Shown here: in pieces, positions 5,682 to 13,762 of the stretch
Layout of the letters: each line of letters opens with the position of its first letter
Numbering within the stretch: the stretch's first letter is position 1
Source: an uncultured Paracoccaceae bacterium
Lineage (GTDB): Bacteria; Pseudomonadota; Alphaproteobacteria; Rhodobacterales; Rhodobacteraceae
Length of the DNA stretch: 14,133 nt
Assembly: GCA_937916485.1 (NCBI GenBank)
Contig: CALFSV010000418.1
Span: forward strand, 1-14,133
Direction of reading: 5' to 3'
The notes under the pieces: model-generated
What the model saw: the letters and a program-made list of their open reading frames with translations, nothing else
The model's database searches: none
What the model was told of the DNA's origin: nothing
Translations under genes and position numbers: made by a program

Positions 5682-6644
5682 TTAACTGAGCAAGAATTTG
5701 GCAACGTCATCGACGCTACCGGTGGCGCGCATTCGACCTTCAGCTTGCTTCCTTTGCTTTGCCTTGCCTGCATTTGCCGACTGCTTCGCCCCAGGTTTGA
5801 CCATCGGGCGGGCCTTATCGACTTTCTTCTGCACATCGCCGCGAGCCGCCATCAATTGGCGATACTTCATGGCGTCGTGCAAAACGCGGACAGCGCGGCT
5901 ATCTGCGACCTCGGACAGTTCTTCAGGCGCGAACCCGTATTCTGTCCCGGCCTCGAGGATGGCATTCCGTAGTTGCGGACCTTTTTCACGGTCTGCGAAC
6001 TCAGGAATAGCCTGCTGCAACTTGGACATCTCTTGCTGAAGAGTGTAGGCCAATGCTTGTTGCTGCATCTGTTGCTGACGGACACTGACCGCCTGCAACT
6101 CCTGCGTTTTCCCTTGCCATTCAGCCAAGTCGTCGTCGTACTTCAACTTGGCTTCCATGTATCCAATGTAATCTTGATTGAAAAAATCACGGCTTGGCGG
6201 CTTGGGTTTCGCAGGGATGCCCCCTGTTTCTAGCTGCTGGCGAAGCGCAGTGACTTGCTGCGTCTCCTGCTGAAGCTGACTATACAGTTGCTCGATTTGC
6301 TTTCGCCCCTCGGCAACGGTCCTCATCTGCCCCTGGATGTACTCTTGACCAGAATAGCCCCGGCGTAGCTCGTCAAGGGATACCTGCCGCTCTTGACCGT
6401 CTACCTTGACGGTGTAGAGCGTTTCCGCTGGCTCCTCATCGGCCTCCTCGGCTTCTTCGTCGTCATCATCCTCGTCTGAGGTTTCATCAACCTCTTCTTC
6501 CGGCTCGCCTTCGGTATCCGGTTCTTCGGCCTGGTCATCAAGACCGTCGGCCTCCGGCTCCTCGGCGGCTGGCTCCTGATCCAAGATCAGGTTGTCGGCA
6601 ACATCATCAAGATCGTTGCCATCAATTGCAGTCGTGTCATCCAC
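5682..6644 (-). CDS. Capsid scaffolding protein (GTG start)
   Basis: A 320-aa protein between portal and capsid genes. Residues 1-75 are extremely acidic (runs of Asp and Glu). Residues 77-110 hold a small conserved segment (YTVKVDGQERQVSLDELRRG). About 110-215 is Gln-rich coiled coil broken by a Pro/Lys stretch near 144-150. The C-terminus is basic (about 273-305), ending in a short helix (SVDDVAKFLLS). A charged coiled coil with a basic C-terminal capsid-binding segment is what internal scaffolds look like. I chose GTG at 6644 because GGGAG lies seven bases upstream and the overlap with the previous gene is only 8 nt. The longer reading from 6791 would run 49 codons through the 81-aa gene with Trp/Arg/Ser-rich, non-scaffold sequence. 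Confidence 0.9.
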   Translation of the reverse strand: MDDTTAIDGNDLDDVADNLILDQEPAAEEPEADGLDDQAEEPDTEGEPEEEVDETSDEDDDDEEAEEADEEPAETLYTVKVDGQERQVSLDELRRGYSGQEYIQGQMRTVAEGRKQIEQLYSQLQQETQQVTALRQQLETGGIPAKPKPPSRDFFNQDYIGYMEAKLKYDDDLAEWQGKTQELQAVSVRQQQMQQQALAYTLQQEMSKLQQAIPEFADREKGPQLRNAILEAGTEYGFAPEELSEVADSRAVRVLHDAMKYRQLMAARGDVQKKVDKARPMVKPGAKQSANAGKAKQRKQAEGRMRATGSVDDVAKFLLS

Positions 6645-6882
6645 GGTGCTGCTCCCGTTTGCGATGCCCCGAGATCTTGCCGTCCATGATGAACGATTCA
6701 AGTTGGGTCCTGAAGGCATCAAGCGCCCGGACCATCCGGTGCGCTTCCATGATGTCATCTTGCGATGAATTGGGGTAAATGAATACCCCAACTGCGTTCT
6801 GCCTTATCACATTTAAGGCTTCCTGCAAAGTCTCGTCGGAAAGCAGCCGCTCTGCATTCATTTGGCGCTGTTCCGGTGTCAT
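6637..6882 (-). CDS. 81-aa protein between portal and scaffold
   Basis: A small, mostly helical protein of unknown function (MTPEQRQMNAERLLSDETLQ, later NSSQDDIMEAHRMVRALDAF) with a basic tail (GHRKREQHRG). It has no membrane helix or known motif. The ATG at 6882 overlaps the portal stop by 4 nt (ATGA) with only a weak SD, so it probably depends on translation of the portal. Its stop overlaps the scaffold GTG by 8 nt. Small proteins of about 80 aa with a similar MTPEQR-type start and a D-x-x-x-AH-x-x-VRAL helix occur at this spot in other podovirus-like genomes as I remember them. A role in head assembly is plausible from position only. Confidence 0.88.
   Translation of the reverse strand: MTPEQRQMNAERLLSDETLQEALNVIRQNAVGVFIYPNSSQDDIMEAHRMVRALDAFRTQLESFIMDGKISGHRKREQHRG
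6652..6656 (-). promoter_or_regulatory. Ribosome binding site deciding the scaffold GTG start
   Basis: GGGAG on the minus strand lies 7 nt before the GTG at 6644. The upstream in-frame ATG at 6791 lies deep inside the 81-aa gene and has no comparable site, so this sequence fixes the likely start of the scaffold. Confidence 0.7.
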
Positions 6883-9083
6883 TCGATGACACCCATCGGA
6901 TTGCGCGGCGCATTCTGTTCGGCCTTGATGGCGAGTTCATTTGCCTTGATGCCGTATTTCGCCAAGAGTTCGGCGTTGTCCAAGGCGAGTTCCTGCGCCA
7001 TCTTGTCCCGCTCAAGGTCCATCTTGGCGGCCATTTCCAGCATCTTGCGCTGATGATCCGCAGCCGCCTTCTGGCCATCCAGTTGGGCGCGTTGTGCGTC
7101 CGTCTGCATCCGGGCCTGAGCCTTGGCCTGCTCAACCATCATATAGGCCTGGTTGGGGTCGGTCATCTGCTGCTGTTGAGCGGCGGCCTGTTGCGCCTGC
7201 ATCGCCATTTGCTGCTCGATCTCGGGACTCATTGGGTTGAAATACCGTTCCGCATTCCTGATCCCCGCCGAGGCCATCATGTCCTGCAAGGTGTTTCGGA
7301 TGCCGGTCAGCGACACAACGCCGTTCGACGGGCCGTATGCCTGCCAGATCTGCATCTGCATACCGAGGATTTCCCGATACGCGGCGGCCTTTTCCTCTTC
7401 CCGGCCAGTGCCGAGACCGACGTTGACCGAAACATCCATAGCCGAATCCCAAACACGCGGATCAACCGCTTGGAAGTCGCCATTCAGGCGCATCATCTTG
7501 TCGCCGTCAGCGTGTTTGACCATGAGGCGCAACAGGAGGCCGAACAGGCGGCGCATCCCGCCTTCCGAAAGGTTCCGGGCCATTGTCTCAATCTGCCCCG
7601 CAGCGGCCTGTATGGTGGCGCTGACAGCCGCCTTTGCCGTGGACTGCATGGCATCCGGGTCGAGGCCCATGCTTGCCCGTGTGACGCCTGTCTTCTGCTC
7701 TACAAGCTGATCCATGTATTGCAGCGCCCCAAGGGTCTGACCGGCGGTGAACGGGACCGCATAGACCTCCATCATGCCAGGTGCGTCCTGACGGATGATT
7801 GCCCCAATCTCGTTGTTCAGAACGTCCTCGACCCGCACCTTGCCTGTGACCACACCGATGCGAGGATTGTTCACCATTGCCACGTTGTCCAAAACGCCGC
7901 GTAGAATGGATGTCGCCGTGTCTTGGTCATCCATTGTCAGATCGGCAACCGACCGGCCCAGCATCGTGTGCGGTTCTGGGTCCACCTCGAAAATGGCATA
8001 GGGGATTTCGTCGCACGGTTCGACGGACAACACCTTGTAGGCTGTGCCGCCCATGACTGCCCGGTGAAGCGTTGGTGTGCCGGTCCCGTCGATGTCGATC
8101 CGCATATAGGCTTCCGTCACCAAGACCTTTTTCATTGAAGGGTCAATGGCGTTTTCATCTTCGTCCGCGTTCAGGCTGTAACCGCGACGGGCTTCCTCTT
8201 CGCTTTCGATGATGGTGTCGCTGTCGGTGGAACTGTCCAGATCGGACACGTCATCCATGTCGAAGCCCATCGCCACCAGATCGCCGACGCGCATGTCGGT
8301 CCGCTGACCGCAGACATAGCAGTCCTCAATCGACCGGGCGTTGCGGTCAAAGAAGAATTCTTCGGGCGGAATGCTGTCAACGACCAGATCCCCGTCATAG
8401 TTCGTCCGCGATATTTTGACGTCGTGGCTGCGTTGTGGAGGCTGCATCATAGCCATTTCCGGCGCGACCGTTGCAGATGCCTCAACGACCTCGCTATGTT
8501 CCAGCACCTCCACCTCTGGATCAGCCATCAGCGCCTCGAACTGAAGGTCATTCAGCCCGGAATAGGTGTAGATCTTGGTGGTCGTCTTTTCCTCGTAGTA
8601 GGCTTTGACGATGCCCATTTTCTTGATCAAGGCGTCGTGGAAGGCGTCGGACAAGATCCGATAGCCTCCAAGTTCCATGAACTTCCAATGCATGTAGGTC
8701 GTCGCCTGATCGGCAAACTGGACGTCCTCCGGGCCGCGTGGGATGTATTCCACGAACTTGCCCGAGGACAGGAAGATCCGCATTAGGCTGGGCTTGATCG
8801 ACCGTACAGTGTCACGGACCTTGGTCGCCACGACCCGGCTACGCCCATCTTCGTATCCGAGTGACGTTTTTCCGTCGAAATACTCTTGAGCCTTGATCCG
8901 GTCTTCGCTGACCTCGCTTTCGATGAAGTCAACCGCGCTTTCCACGGCAGTCGCAAGGATAGACTGCACCTCGTCATCATCAAGGGCAGTGCTTTCCTCT
9001 TCGTCCGTTTCGTCTTCCCCGACGACGCTTTCAAGGATGTCCTCGACGCCTTCGATCTCTTTCAGCATATCTAGCGGGTCCAT
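6879..9083 (-). CDS. Portal (head-tail connector) protein
   Basis: A 734-aa protein, close to the 725 aa of the P22 portal, expected to form the twelve-subunit DNA channel at one vertex. The N-terminus is acidic (EDETDEEESTALDDDEVQ), then comes a conserved-looking core (RSRVVATKVRDTVRSIKPSL; FADQATTYMHWKF; HDALIKKMGIVKAYYEEKTT). The central TMDDQDTATSILRGVLDNVA and ALQYMDQLVEQKTGVTRASM segments are typical of portals in podovirus-like phages. The last 115 residues or so are Gln/Ala/Lys-rich helix and probably form the long barrel or coiled coil seen in P22-type portals. The ATG at 9083 has AGAGGA just upstream. It is directly followed by the 81-aa protein and scaffold, the usual head-gene order. 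The assignment rests on size, order and recalled motifs; I could not run a profile search. Confidence 0.92.
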   Translation of the reverse strand: MDPLDMLKEIEGVEDILESVVGEDETDEEESTALDDDEVQSILATAVESAVDFIESEVSEDRIKAQEYFDGKTSLGYEDGRSRVVATKVRDTVRSIKPSLMRIFLSSGKFVEYIPRGPEDVQFADQATTYMHWKFMELGGYRILSDAFHDALIKKMGIVKAYYEEKTTTKIYTYSGLNDLQFEALMADPEVEVLEHSEVVEASATVAPEMAMMQPPQRSHDVKISRTNYDGDLVVDSIPPEEFFFDRNARSIEDCYVCGQRTDMRVGDLVAMGFDMDDVSDLDSSTDSDTIIESEEEARRGYSLNADEDENAIDPSMKKVLVTEAYMRIDIDGTGTPTLHRAVMGGTAYKVLSVEPCDEIPYAIFEVDPEPHTMLGRSVADLTMDDQDTATSILRGVLDNVAMVNNPRIGVVTGKVRVEDVLNNEIGAIIRQDAPGMMEVYAVPFTAGQTLGALQYMDQLVEQKTGVTRASMGLDPDAMQSTAKAAVSATIQAAAGQIETMARNLSEGGMRRLFGLLLRLMVKHADGDKMMRLNGDFQAVDPRVWDSAMDVSVNVGLGTGREEEKAAAYREILGMQMQIWQAYGPSNGVVSLTGIRNTLQDMMASAGIRNAERYFNPMSPEIEQQMAMQAQQAAAQQQQMTDPNQAYMMVEQAKAQARMQTDAQRAQLDGQKAAADHQRKMLEMAAKMDLERDKMAQELALDNAELLAKYGIKANELAIKAEQNAPRNPMGVIE

Positions 9084-9095
9084 GCGTCGTCCTCT

Positions 9096-11342
9096 TTATT
9101 GCGGTTCGAATTGGGACTGAGCGGCGCGGGATGCAGACGGTGCGCCCCCCGAAAAGAGCGTTGTCGAAAGCAATCGCGCAAGCTGATCAGTCTGTGCATC
9201 GGTCAGCCTTTGACCCTGCATCGCCGCGTCCAAGGCCCGAAGTGCGATGACCGCATCATCACCCCTCTTTTCTGTCAGCGCCCGTGCAATGTCTTGATAG
9301 ATGCGCTGGCGCTGCGCCACTGTGTATTCATTCGTCATGCCAGTGACTGCCTGAACGACCGCCTTTGCCGTATTGATGGGCTCACCTTGGGCAAGCTGCC
9401 CGACAATGCCAGGGGCGGTGATGTCGCGGACCTGCTCGTCAGTGGCCTGTCGGATTTGTGTGCGCGAATTGACAGCCGTGGCCGCACGGGTTTCTGCTGC
9501 GACCATCGCCTCATCAAGAATTCTCAGCATTTCACCCGCATCGGGTCCAAGCAACCGGCGGATTTTCTCACGGGCGTTGTCGCTTCCGGCCTCGCGCAGC
9601 AATGCAATAGCCTGACGGGCGTCAATGTTCGGGTCACTTGGAATGCGGCGAACATCACCGACAAGTTGCTCAATTCGCGTCCGCAAGCCGACCTTGGCTG
9701 CATCAAGCTGGGCCTGTGACGGGTTGGGACCGAGTTCAAGGGCAACGTCCTCAATTCGGGTTGCCGGGCTTGTCAGGCGCTCCCCCAAGTCAAATGCATC
9801 ACGTTCGGCAATGGTATCCCCGCCGACCCTGACAGCCTGGGCATAAGTCCCTTCTGGCCCACCAGTGGCGTCAATGATCGCATTACGCAGGTCAGTCGCT
9901 TGGCGTTGGTATCTCAGGCTCTGGGGCGTATCAATCGGCACAAAACCCTCGGTGTTCTTCGCGCCACGAGCCAATGCGTCCAAAGCCTTTTTGAGTTCGT
10001 CAAGCTGCCTCACATTGGGCATCTCAACAAATTGCACCGACCCATCGTCAGCGATCTGCGCCATGATCTGCATATTGGTCAGACCGCGATCCCGCATTTC
10101 CGCGTTTGCCTGCTGGATTGCTTGGTTCAAAATGTCGGGTTCGATACGCTGCGTGATGATCGTTTCAATTTGGCGACCGGACGGATCAGCATAATCAATC
10201 GGGGTGTTGTATGCTTGATTGTAGAGGTCCGACCGTTGCTGCCGTGTGCGATCCATGATGCCAGACACCGCCGTCACTGGGCCTTCCGCCGGTCGGCCCA
10301 ACAGACCCGTCATGCCCGTATCAAGTCCCTGATTCACCCGCACCATACGTTCGTCCAGAGGCACCCTGACGGCCTGTGCGCCTGATGGGCTGGATGCGCC
10401 TGTTGCATCAAGCAAAGCCTGTGCTGCGATCCCTGCATCCCCGACGATGCCCTCTGCGCCAGCCTGCTCCACACGGGCAATGGCGTCGTTGATGTCGCCG
10501 CCCATTTGGAAGGTGTTTTTGATAACCCTAGCCGCATTTGGCGAAATTCCAAAAGTTGCCGCGATTTGGCCAATGTCGCTGCCTCGGATAAGGCCCATAA
10601 CGTTTGATGCGCCTTCCGCAACATACGGGGTCGCACCACCAAAAAGTCCACCAAGGGCAGCGCCGTATCCAGCGCCGGTTTGGGCTTCTGAAATCCGGCT
10701 CGGCCTGTCTGTTCCCTCGCCCGATCCGTAAAAAGCCCCCTCCAAACCGCCTGCAAGCGCCCCGCTTGTGGCCGCACGAAGCGCCTGCGCCCCACGCGAC
10801 CCAGAACCGAGAAGCCAAGTCGCAGCTTGAGGCAAGGCTTGCGGGGCGGCGGCGGCAAGACCCGCAGCGGCGGTTATACCGCCACCAAGGTTCAACCCCA
10901 AGGTCTGCCCCGGCCTTTCCCGCTGCATTGCCCCGCTTAGGGCGCGAGCGCCGGTGGTCGCCTCGGGGCCAAGAACCCCGAGAGCCTCATCCAGCCGAGA
11001 ACCCAAACCCGGAACGCCCCGCACAAACTCGCCAGCCCTTGCCGCAACCGGATATTGCTGGATCAGGCTTTCGTCGATTGACCGCCTCGAAATATCCCCT
11101 GCACTCATTCCTGCGAGGGCGCTTTCAACCGCTTCGGGCTTGGTACTGCTGAACCCTGGTGACACCACATACCGTTGACCATTGGGGCGCTCAAAGACGC
11201 GGGTCGTCCCGTTGCGAGCAATGACGCGTGGCGCCGTGGCCGGGTCAAGTTCCTGCGCCTTTTGGGTCGCCTGTTCAACGCTATTGGCACGGACTTCAAA
11301 GTGCATCCCGTTGATCTGGACAGGGTAAATACGCTCATTCAT
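9096..11342 (-). CDS. Large putative DNA-ejection (internal virion) protein
   Basis: A 748-aa protein that probably travels inside the capsid and is ejected with the DNA. Residues 1-80 form a small distinct N-terminal region (VRANSVEQATQKAQELDP; GTTRVFERPNGQRYVVSPGF). Residues about 150-245 are Ala/Gly-rich and partly hydrophobic (GGGITAAAGLAAAAPQAL; SGALAGGLEGAFYGSGEG; GAGYGAALGGLFGGATPY), a pattern common in phage proteins that enter or cross membranes during infection. The remainder is long, mixed-charge helical sequence with no enzyme motif I can identify. It overlaps the glucosaminidase gene by ATGA and has GGGGAG eight bases before its ATG. Its stop lies 12 nt before the portal. The ejection role is inferred from composition and its neighbour; a tape-like or other structural role is the alternative. 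Confidence 0.82.
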   Translation of the reverse strand: MNERIYPVQINGMHFEVRANSVEQATQKAQELDPATAPRVIARNGTTRVFERPNGQRYVVSPGFSSTKPEAVESALAGMSAGDISRRSIDESLIQQYPVAARAGEFVRGVPGLGSRLDEALGVLGPEATTGARALSGAMQRERPGQTLGLNLGGGITAAAGLAAAAPQALPQAATWLLGSGSRGAQALRAATSGALAGGLEGAFYGSGEGTDRPSRISEAQTGAGYGAALGGLFGGATPYVAEGASNVMGLIRGSDIGQIAATFGISPNAARVIKNTFQMGGDINDAIARVEQAGAEGIVGDAGIAAQALLDATGASSPSGAQAVRVPLDERMVRVNQGLDTGMTGLLGRPAEGPVTAVSGIMDRTRQQRSDLYNQAYNTPIDYADPSGRQIETIITQRIEPDILNQAIQQANAEMRDRGLTNMQIMAQIADDGSVQFVEMPNVRQLDELKKALDALARGAKNTEGFVPIDTPQSLRYQRQATDLRNAIIDATGGPEGTYAQAVRVGGDTIAERDAFDLGERLTSPATRIEDVALELGPNPSQAQLDAAKVGLRTRIEQLVGDVRRIPSDPNIDARQAIALLREAGSDNAREKIRRLLGPDAGEMLRILDEAMVAAETRAATAVNSRTQIRQATDEQVRDITAPGIVGQLAQGEPINTAKAVVQAVTGMTNEYTVAQRQRIYQDIARALTEKRGDDAVIALRALDAAMQGQRLTDAQTDQLARLLSTTLFSGGAPSASRAAQSQFEPQ

Positions 11343-12910
11343 TGGTATGGCTCCCCGACTGTAACGCCATTAATTGTGCTTCCGGTGATGGGGGGGGGAG
11401 TTAATGGGTTACGAGTTTGATCGTAAATAAGATTGCCAGCATCAAAACCATGAATTGTGCGAAGCAATGTTCGCTCATAATCATCCAAGTCTCTTTCAAA
11501 ATTGGGGCTGAATGGATCGAGCGCACCGGACTTCTGCTTCAACAGCATAATATCAGCATCGCTTGCGTTACCAAGCGCACCGCCAGTTGGCGATGCTTGG
11601 CGCATGGCGTTGATGTTTTCGGCTGCCGCCATTGACTGCAAAGTTCTGACTTGACGAACAATTTCTGCATTCGCTGTGGCTGGGTTCATTGCAGCCAGAG
11701 GCCCAAGAACACCGCCCACGCGTCGCGCATCAGAGGCTTCACGCGCACGTCTCGACGCAGTGATAACGACATCGCTTGATGCCTGCGCAAGATCGGCCCG
11801 CATTTGGTCTTTTTCACCAGCGGCTGCGGCCTCTGCCGCAGCTGGCCCGCCCTCAATCGGCTCGAAAGTGTAGCGCTTAGTCTCGGGGTCTTGGACCGCC
11901 TGATACCCCGGCGGGATTGGCCCGATGGTTGGGGTGCCGCCCATATTGAAAACGTTGCCGCCCCCGCCAACTTTGTTCGCGGTTCCGTCCGGCCTGAGAT
12001 TGTATAGACCGTCTTCAATCTGTGTGCCGGGGAACATTTGACGCATTTGATCTGCACTGAGAATTTGGCCCTGTGCCTCCGGCTGATACGCAATCGTCAC
12101 TGCATCACGGCTACCCAGAGCGCCCGACAGCACCGCACCAGCCAGATCATCCCGGCCTTGGCTTCGCAACCACTCAGCCGTCCGGTTGCCGGTTTCCCTC
12201 GTTGTGCGTTCCTCACGACGACCGGCAATTCGATCCGCTGACATCTGCATCAACGCTGTGTTGGGGTTCAGCGTCATCCCGCCAAGACCGATGGCCAGGC
12301 GGTCGAACAAATCCGGGTTACTGAGAAGCCCGCGAAGGCCGCGTGGCCGCTCTTGCTCTGGCTGAGATTGCATTGGCTGGTTCATCGTGTCTGCCCTCGG
12401 TCGTCCAGTTGCAGTCATCCCAGATGTATCAGGGCCGCGTCCAATTCCTGACATAGCGTCAGACGCAATCAACCCCGGATCGTCTAGGTTAATACGGGAG
12501 GCAACCTGCGTCAGCAGATTGCCATAGTTCGGGTCGGTCGCATAACCCGATGCAGCCATTGCCGCAATCTGGTCTTCCAGCGTTTGCGCCTCTCGCACAG
12601 GCTGGTAACGCGCCGCACTCAGCATCAGGTTGGCGTAGTCATCAAAACTTTCCGCTGGGCTTGCGTATGTCCGAAACGGCTCATTGCGGCTGACCATCTG
12701 GCCGTTTTCAAACTCAGACGTCAGCAGACTTGCGCCCTGGCCTTGTGGAGCCTTGATGCCGAAGAAATTGGAGTTCGGCGCAGAGCGACCATAGCCAGTC
12801 TCAATGGCAGACTGAGCCAGCACCAGTCGTGGATCAATGCCCGTTAGTTCACTGACCCGCCGCGCATATGGCAGCATTGAGCGAAAGAAATCAGCCTGCG
12901 CTTCAGCCAT
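11339..12910 (-). CDS. Ejection protein with N-terminal FlgJ-like glucosaminidase domain
   Basis: A 523-aa protein whose first 140 residues are a glucosaminidase (GH73, PF01832-like) domain that cuts the glycan chain of peptidoglycan. The core motif PRLVLAQSAIETGYGRSAP contains the probable catalytic Glu37. It is followed by SNFFGIKA (47-54), the FRTYASPAESFDDYANLM segment (79-96) and GYATDPNYGNLL (122-132), all standard for the family. The rest is a different type: a Pro/Gly-rich middle, an Ala-rich stretch near 360, and a helical C-terminus with SPTGGALGNASDADIMLL near 440, a motif I associate with phage virion and ejection proteins. This suggests a virion-borne muralytic enzyme used during DNA entry, distinct from the endolysin. 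The start overlaps the previous stop by one base (TAATG), with GAGG eight bases upstream. It is the best-supported member of the ejection block. Confidence 0.9.
   Translation of the reverse strand: MAEAQADFFRSMLPYARRVSELTGIDPRLVLAQSAIETGYGRSAPNSNFFGIKAPQGQGASLLTSEFENGQMVSRNEPFRTYASPAESFDDYANLMLSAARYQPVREAQTLEDQIAAMAASGYATDPNYGNLLTQVASRINLDDPGLIASDAMSGIGRGPDTSGMTATGRPRADTMNQPMQSQPEQERPRGLRGLLSNPDLFDRLAIGLGGMTLNPNTALMQMSADRIAGRREERTTRETGNRTAEWLRSQGRDDLAGAVLSGALGSRDAVTIAYQPEAQGQILSADQMRQMFPGTQIEDGLYNLRPDGTANKVGGGGNVFNMGGTPTIGPIPPGYQAVQDPETKRYTFEPIEGGPAAAEAAAAGEKDQMRADLAQASSDVVITASRRAREASDARRVGGVLGPLAAMNPATANAEIVRQVRTLQSMAAAENINAMRQASPTGGALGNASDADIMLLKQKSGALDPFSPNFERDLDDYERTLLRTIHGFDAGNLIYDQTRNPLTPPPITGSTINGVTVGEPYQ
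11390..11398 (-). repeat. Run of nine C near the 3' end of the glucosaminidase gene
   Basis: A homopolymer of nine C on the coding strand encodes Pro505-Pro507. Such runs slip in replication, transcription and sequencing. In the -1 frame translation would stop within a few codons, and in the +1 frame it would end just inside the next gene. Slippage would change only the last residues and gives no fusion to the downstream protein. Confidence 0.9.
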
Positions 12911-13761
12911 TACATTGGCCTCGGGATCACAGATGCGGCAAGGCTCAGGTAATCAAACAAACCCGGCTGCTTGGATGTCGTCTGCGTCTGCTGCCCCATG
13001 TCGCCTGCCCCGACTGCTGCCAGCATTGCCTGCAAGGAGTTGGCTGGCGCACCCGTGAAGCCGCCATACTGGTTCCGGGCTGCGTTGATCAACGACTGGT
13101 TCATGCCCCGCATAGCGGCCCCCTGTTGAGCCTGCTGGCCAGCCAGACCCGTGCCAAACCCGTATCCGGTCTGAGCAAGGTTGCCGAGAAGGCCGCTTGC
13201 ACCTTGGCGGACGTTGGCTGCATTGAACTGACCGCCATAGTTGGCTTGGTTCGCCTGCTGTTGTAGGTTCCCCTGTTGCAGCGCAAATTGGTTACTTGCA
13301 GCGGCGTCGAACTGGCCAGCCTGCAAAGCCTGATTGAACCCGGCCTGACGTTGCTGCGCCGAAAGGTCACCCGCCGCCCGAGCCGCCTCACCTGCCAAGA
13401 CACCTTCCTGAACAGCTTGCCGAGATCCACCGAACGCGCCTGCCGCCGTGGCTTCAGCACCAAGAGCGTTCGAGGCCATTTGGCGCTGACGTTCAATGTC
13501 CTGCTGCCCACGATTGATGACCTGATTCGTAAACGGGTTCATGTATGAACCGACATTCAGGTTGCTCAGTTGTGCAGCTGGACCAAGCTGCGCCGCCTGC
13601 ATTGGGTTGGCTTGGAAATTGGCCAGCCCGCCAGCGGCATTCTGCGCCTGCGTCAATGCAGATGCGGACTGCTGAAAGACGTTCGGCCCGGTCGGCTGCG
13701 CCATGCTAGGTTGCATTTGGTTCGGCGTTTGCACCGACCCCGGATTGGATGGACCTGCCAT
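12910..13761 (-). CDS. Ala/Gln/Gly-rich putative virion or ejection protein
   Basis: A 283-aa, low-complexity protein rich in Ala, Gln, Gly and Asn. The segment around 70-120 (SYMNPFTNQVINRGQQDIER, then AFGGSRQAVQEGVLAG) recalls a motif found in many podophage structural proteins (Met-Asn-Pro-(Y/F)-Thr, later Ala-Phe-Gly-Gly-Ser-Arg). From about 120 to 215 it has repeated Gln/Ala helices. The C-terminus contains FDYLSLAASVIP, a short hydrophobic helix. It has no enzyme motif. An upstream TTG (13779) would add six residues, but the ATG at 13761 has AGGA seven bases before it and starts 1 nt after the previous stop, so I use it. It directly precedes the glucosaminidase gene with a one-base overlap. 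It is likely a co-ejected or tail-associated protein, inferred from context. Confidence 0.85.
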   Translation of the reverse strand: MAGPSNPGSVQTPNQMQPSMAQPTGPNVFQQSASALTQAQNAAGGLANFQANPMQAAQLGPAAQLSNLNVGSYMNPFTNQVINRGQQDIERQRQMASNALGAEATAAGAFGGSRQAVQEGVLAGEAARAAGDLSAQQRQAGFNQALQAGQFDAAASNQFALQQGNLQQQANQANYGGQFNAANVRQGASGLLGNLAQTGYGFGTGLAGQQAQQGAAMRGMNQSLINAARNQYGGFTGAPANSLQAMLAAVGAGDMGQQTQTTSKQPGLFDYLSLAASVIPRPM

Positions 13762-13762
13762 G

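Noticed and set aside
6645..6791. ATG-started N-terminal extension of the scaffold
   Set aside because: It lies inside the 81-aa gene, has Trp/Arg/Ser-rich sequence unlike the acidic scaffold start, and lacks the good SD that precedes GTG at 6644.
6876..7904. Long plus-strand open frame (342 codons) opposite the portal gene
   Set aside because: It is antisense to a well-supported portal. Its protein is rich in His, Arg and Leu with no domain pattern, and it has no neighbours on that strand. It is a by-product of the G+C-rich codons of the portal.
10604..11152. Plus-strand Arg/Pro-rich open frame opposite the large ejection protein
   Set aside because: Typical antisense shadow of Ala/Gly/Leu-rich coding sequence, with no supporting SD or partner genes.
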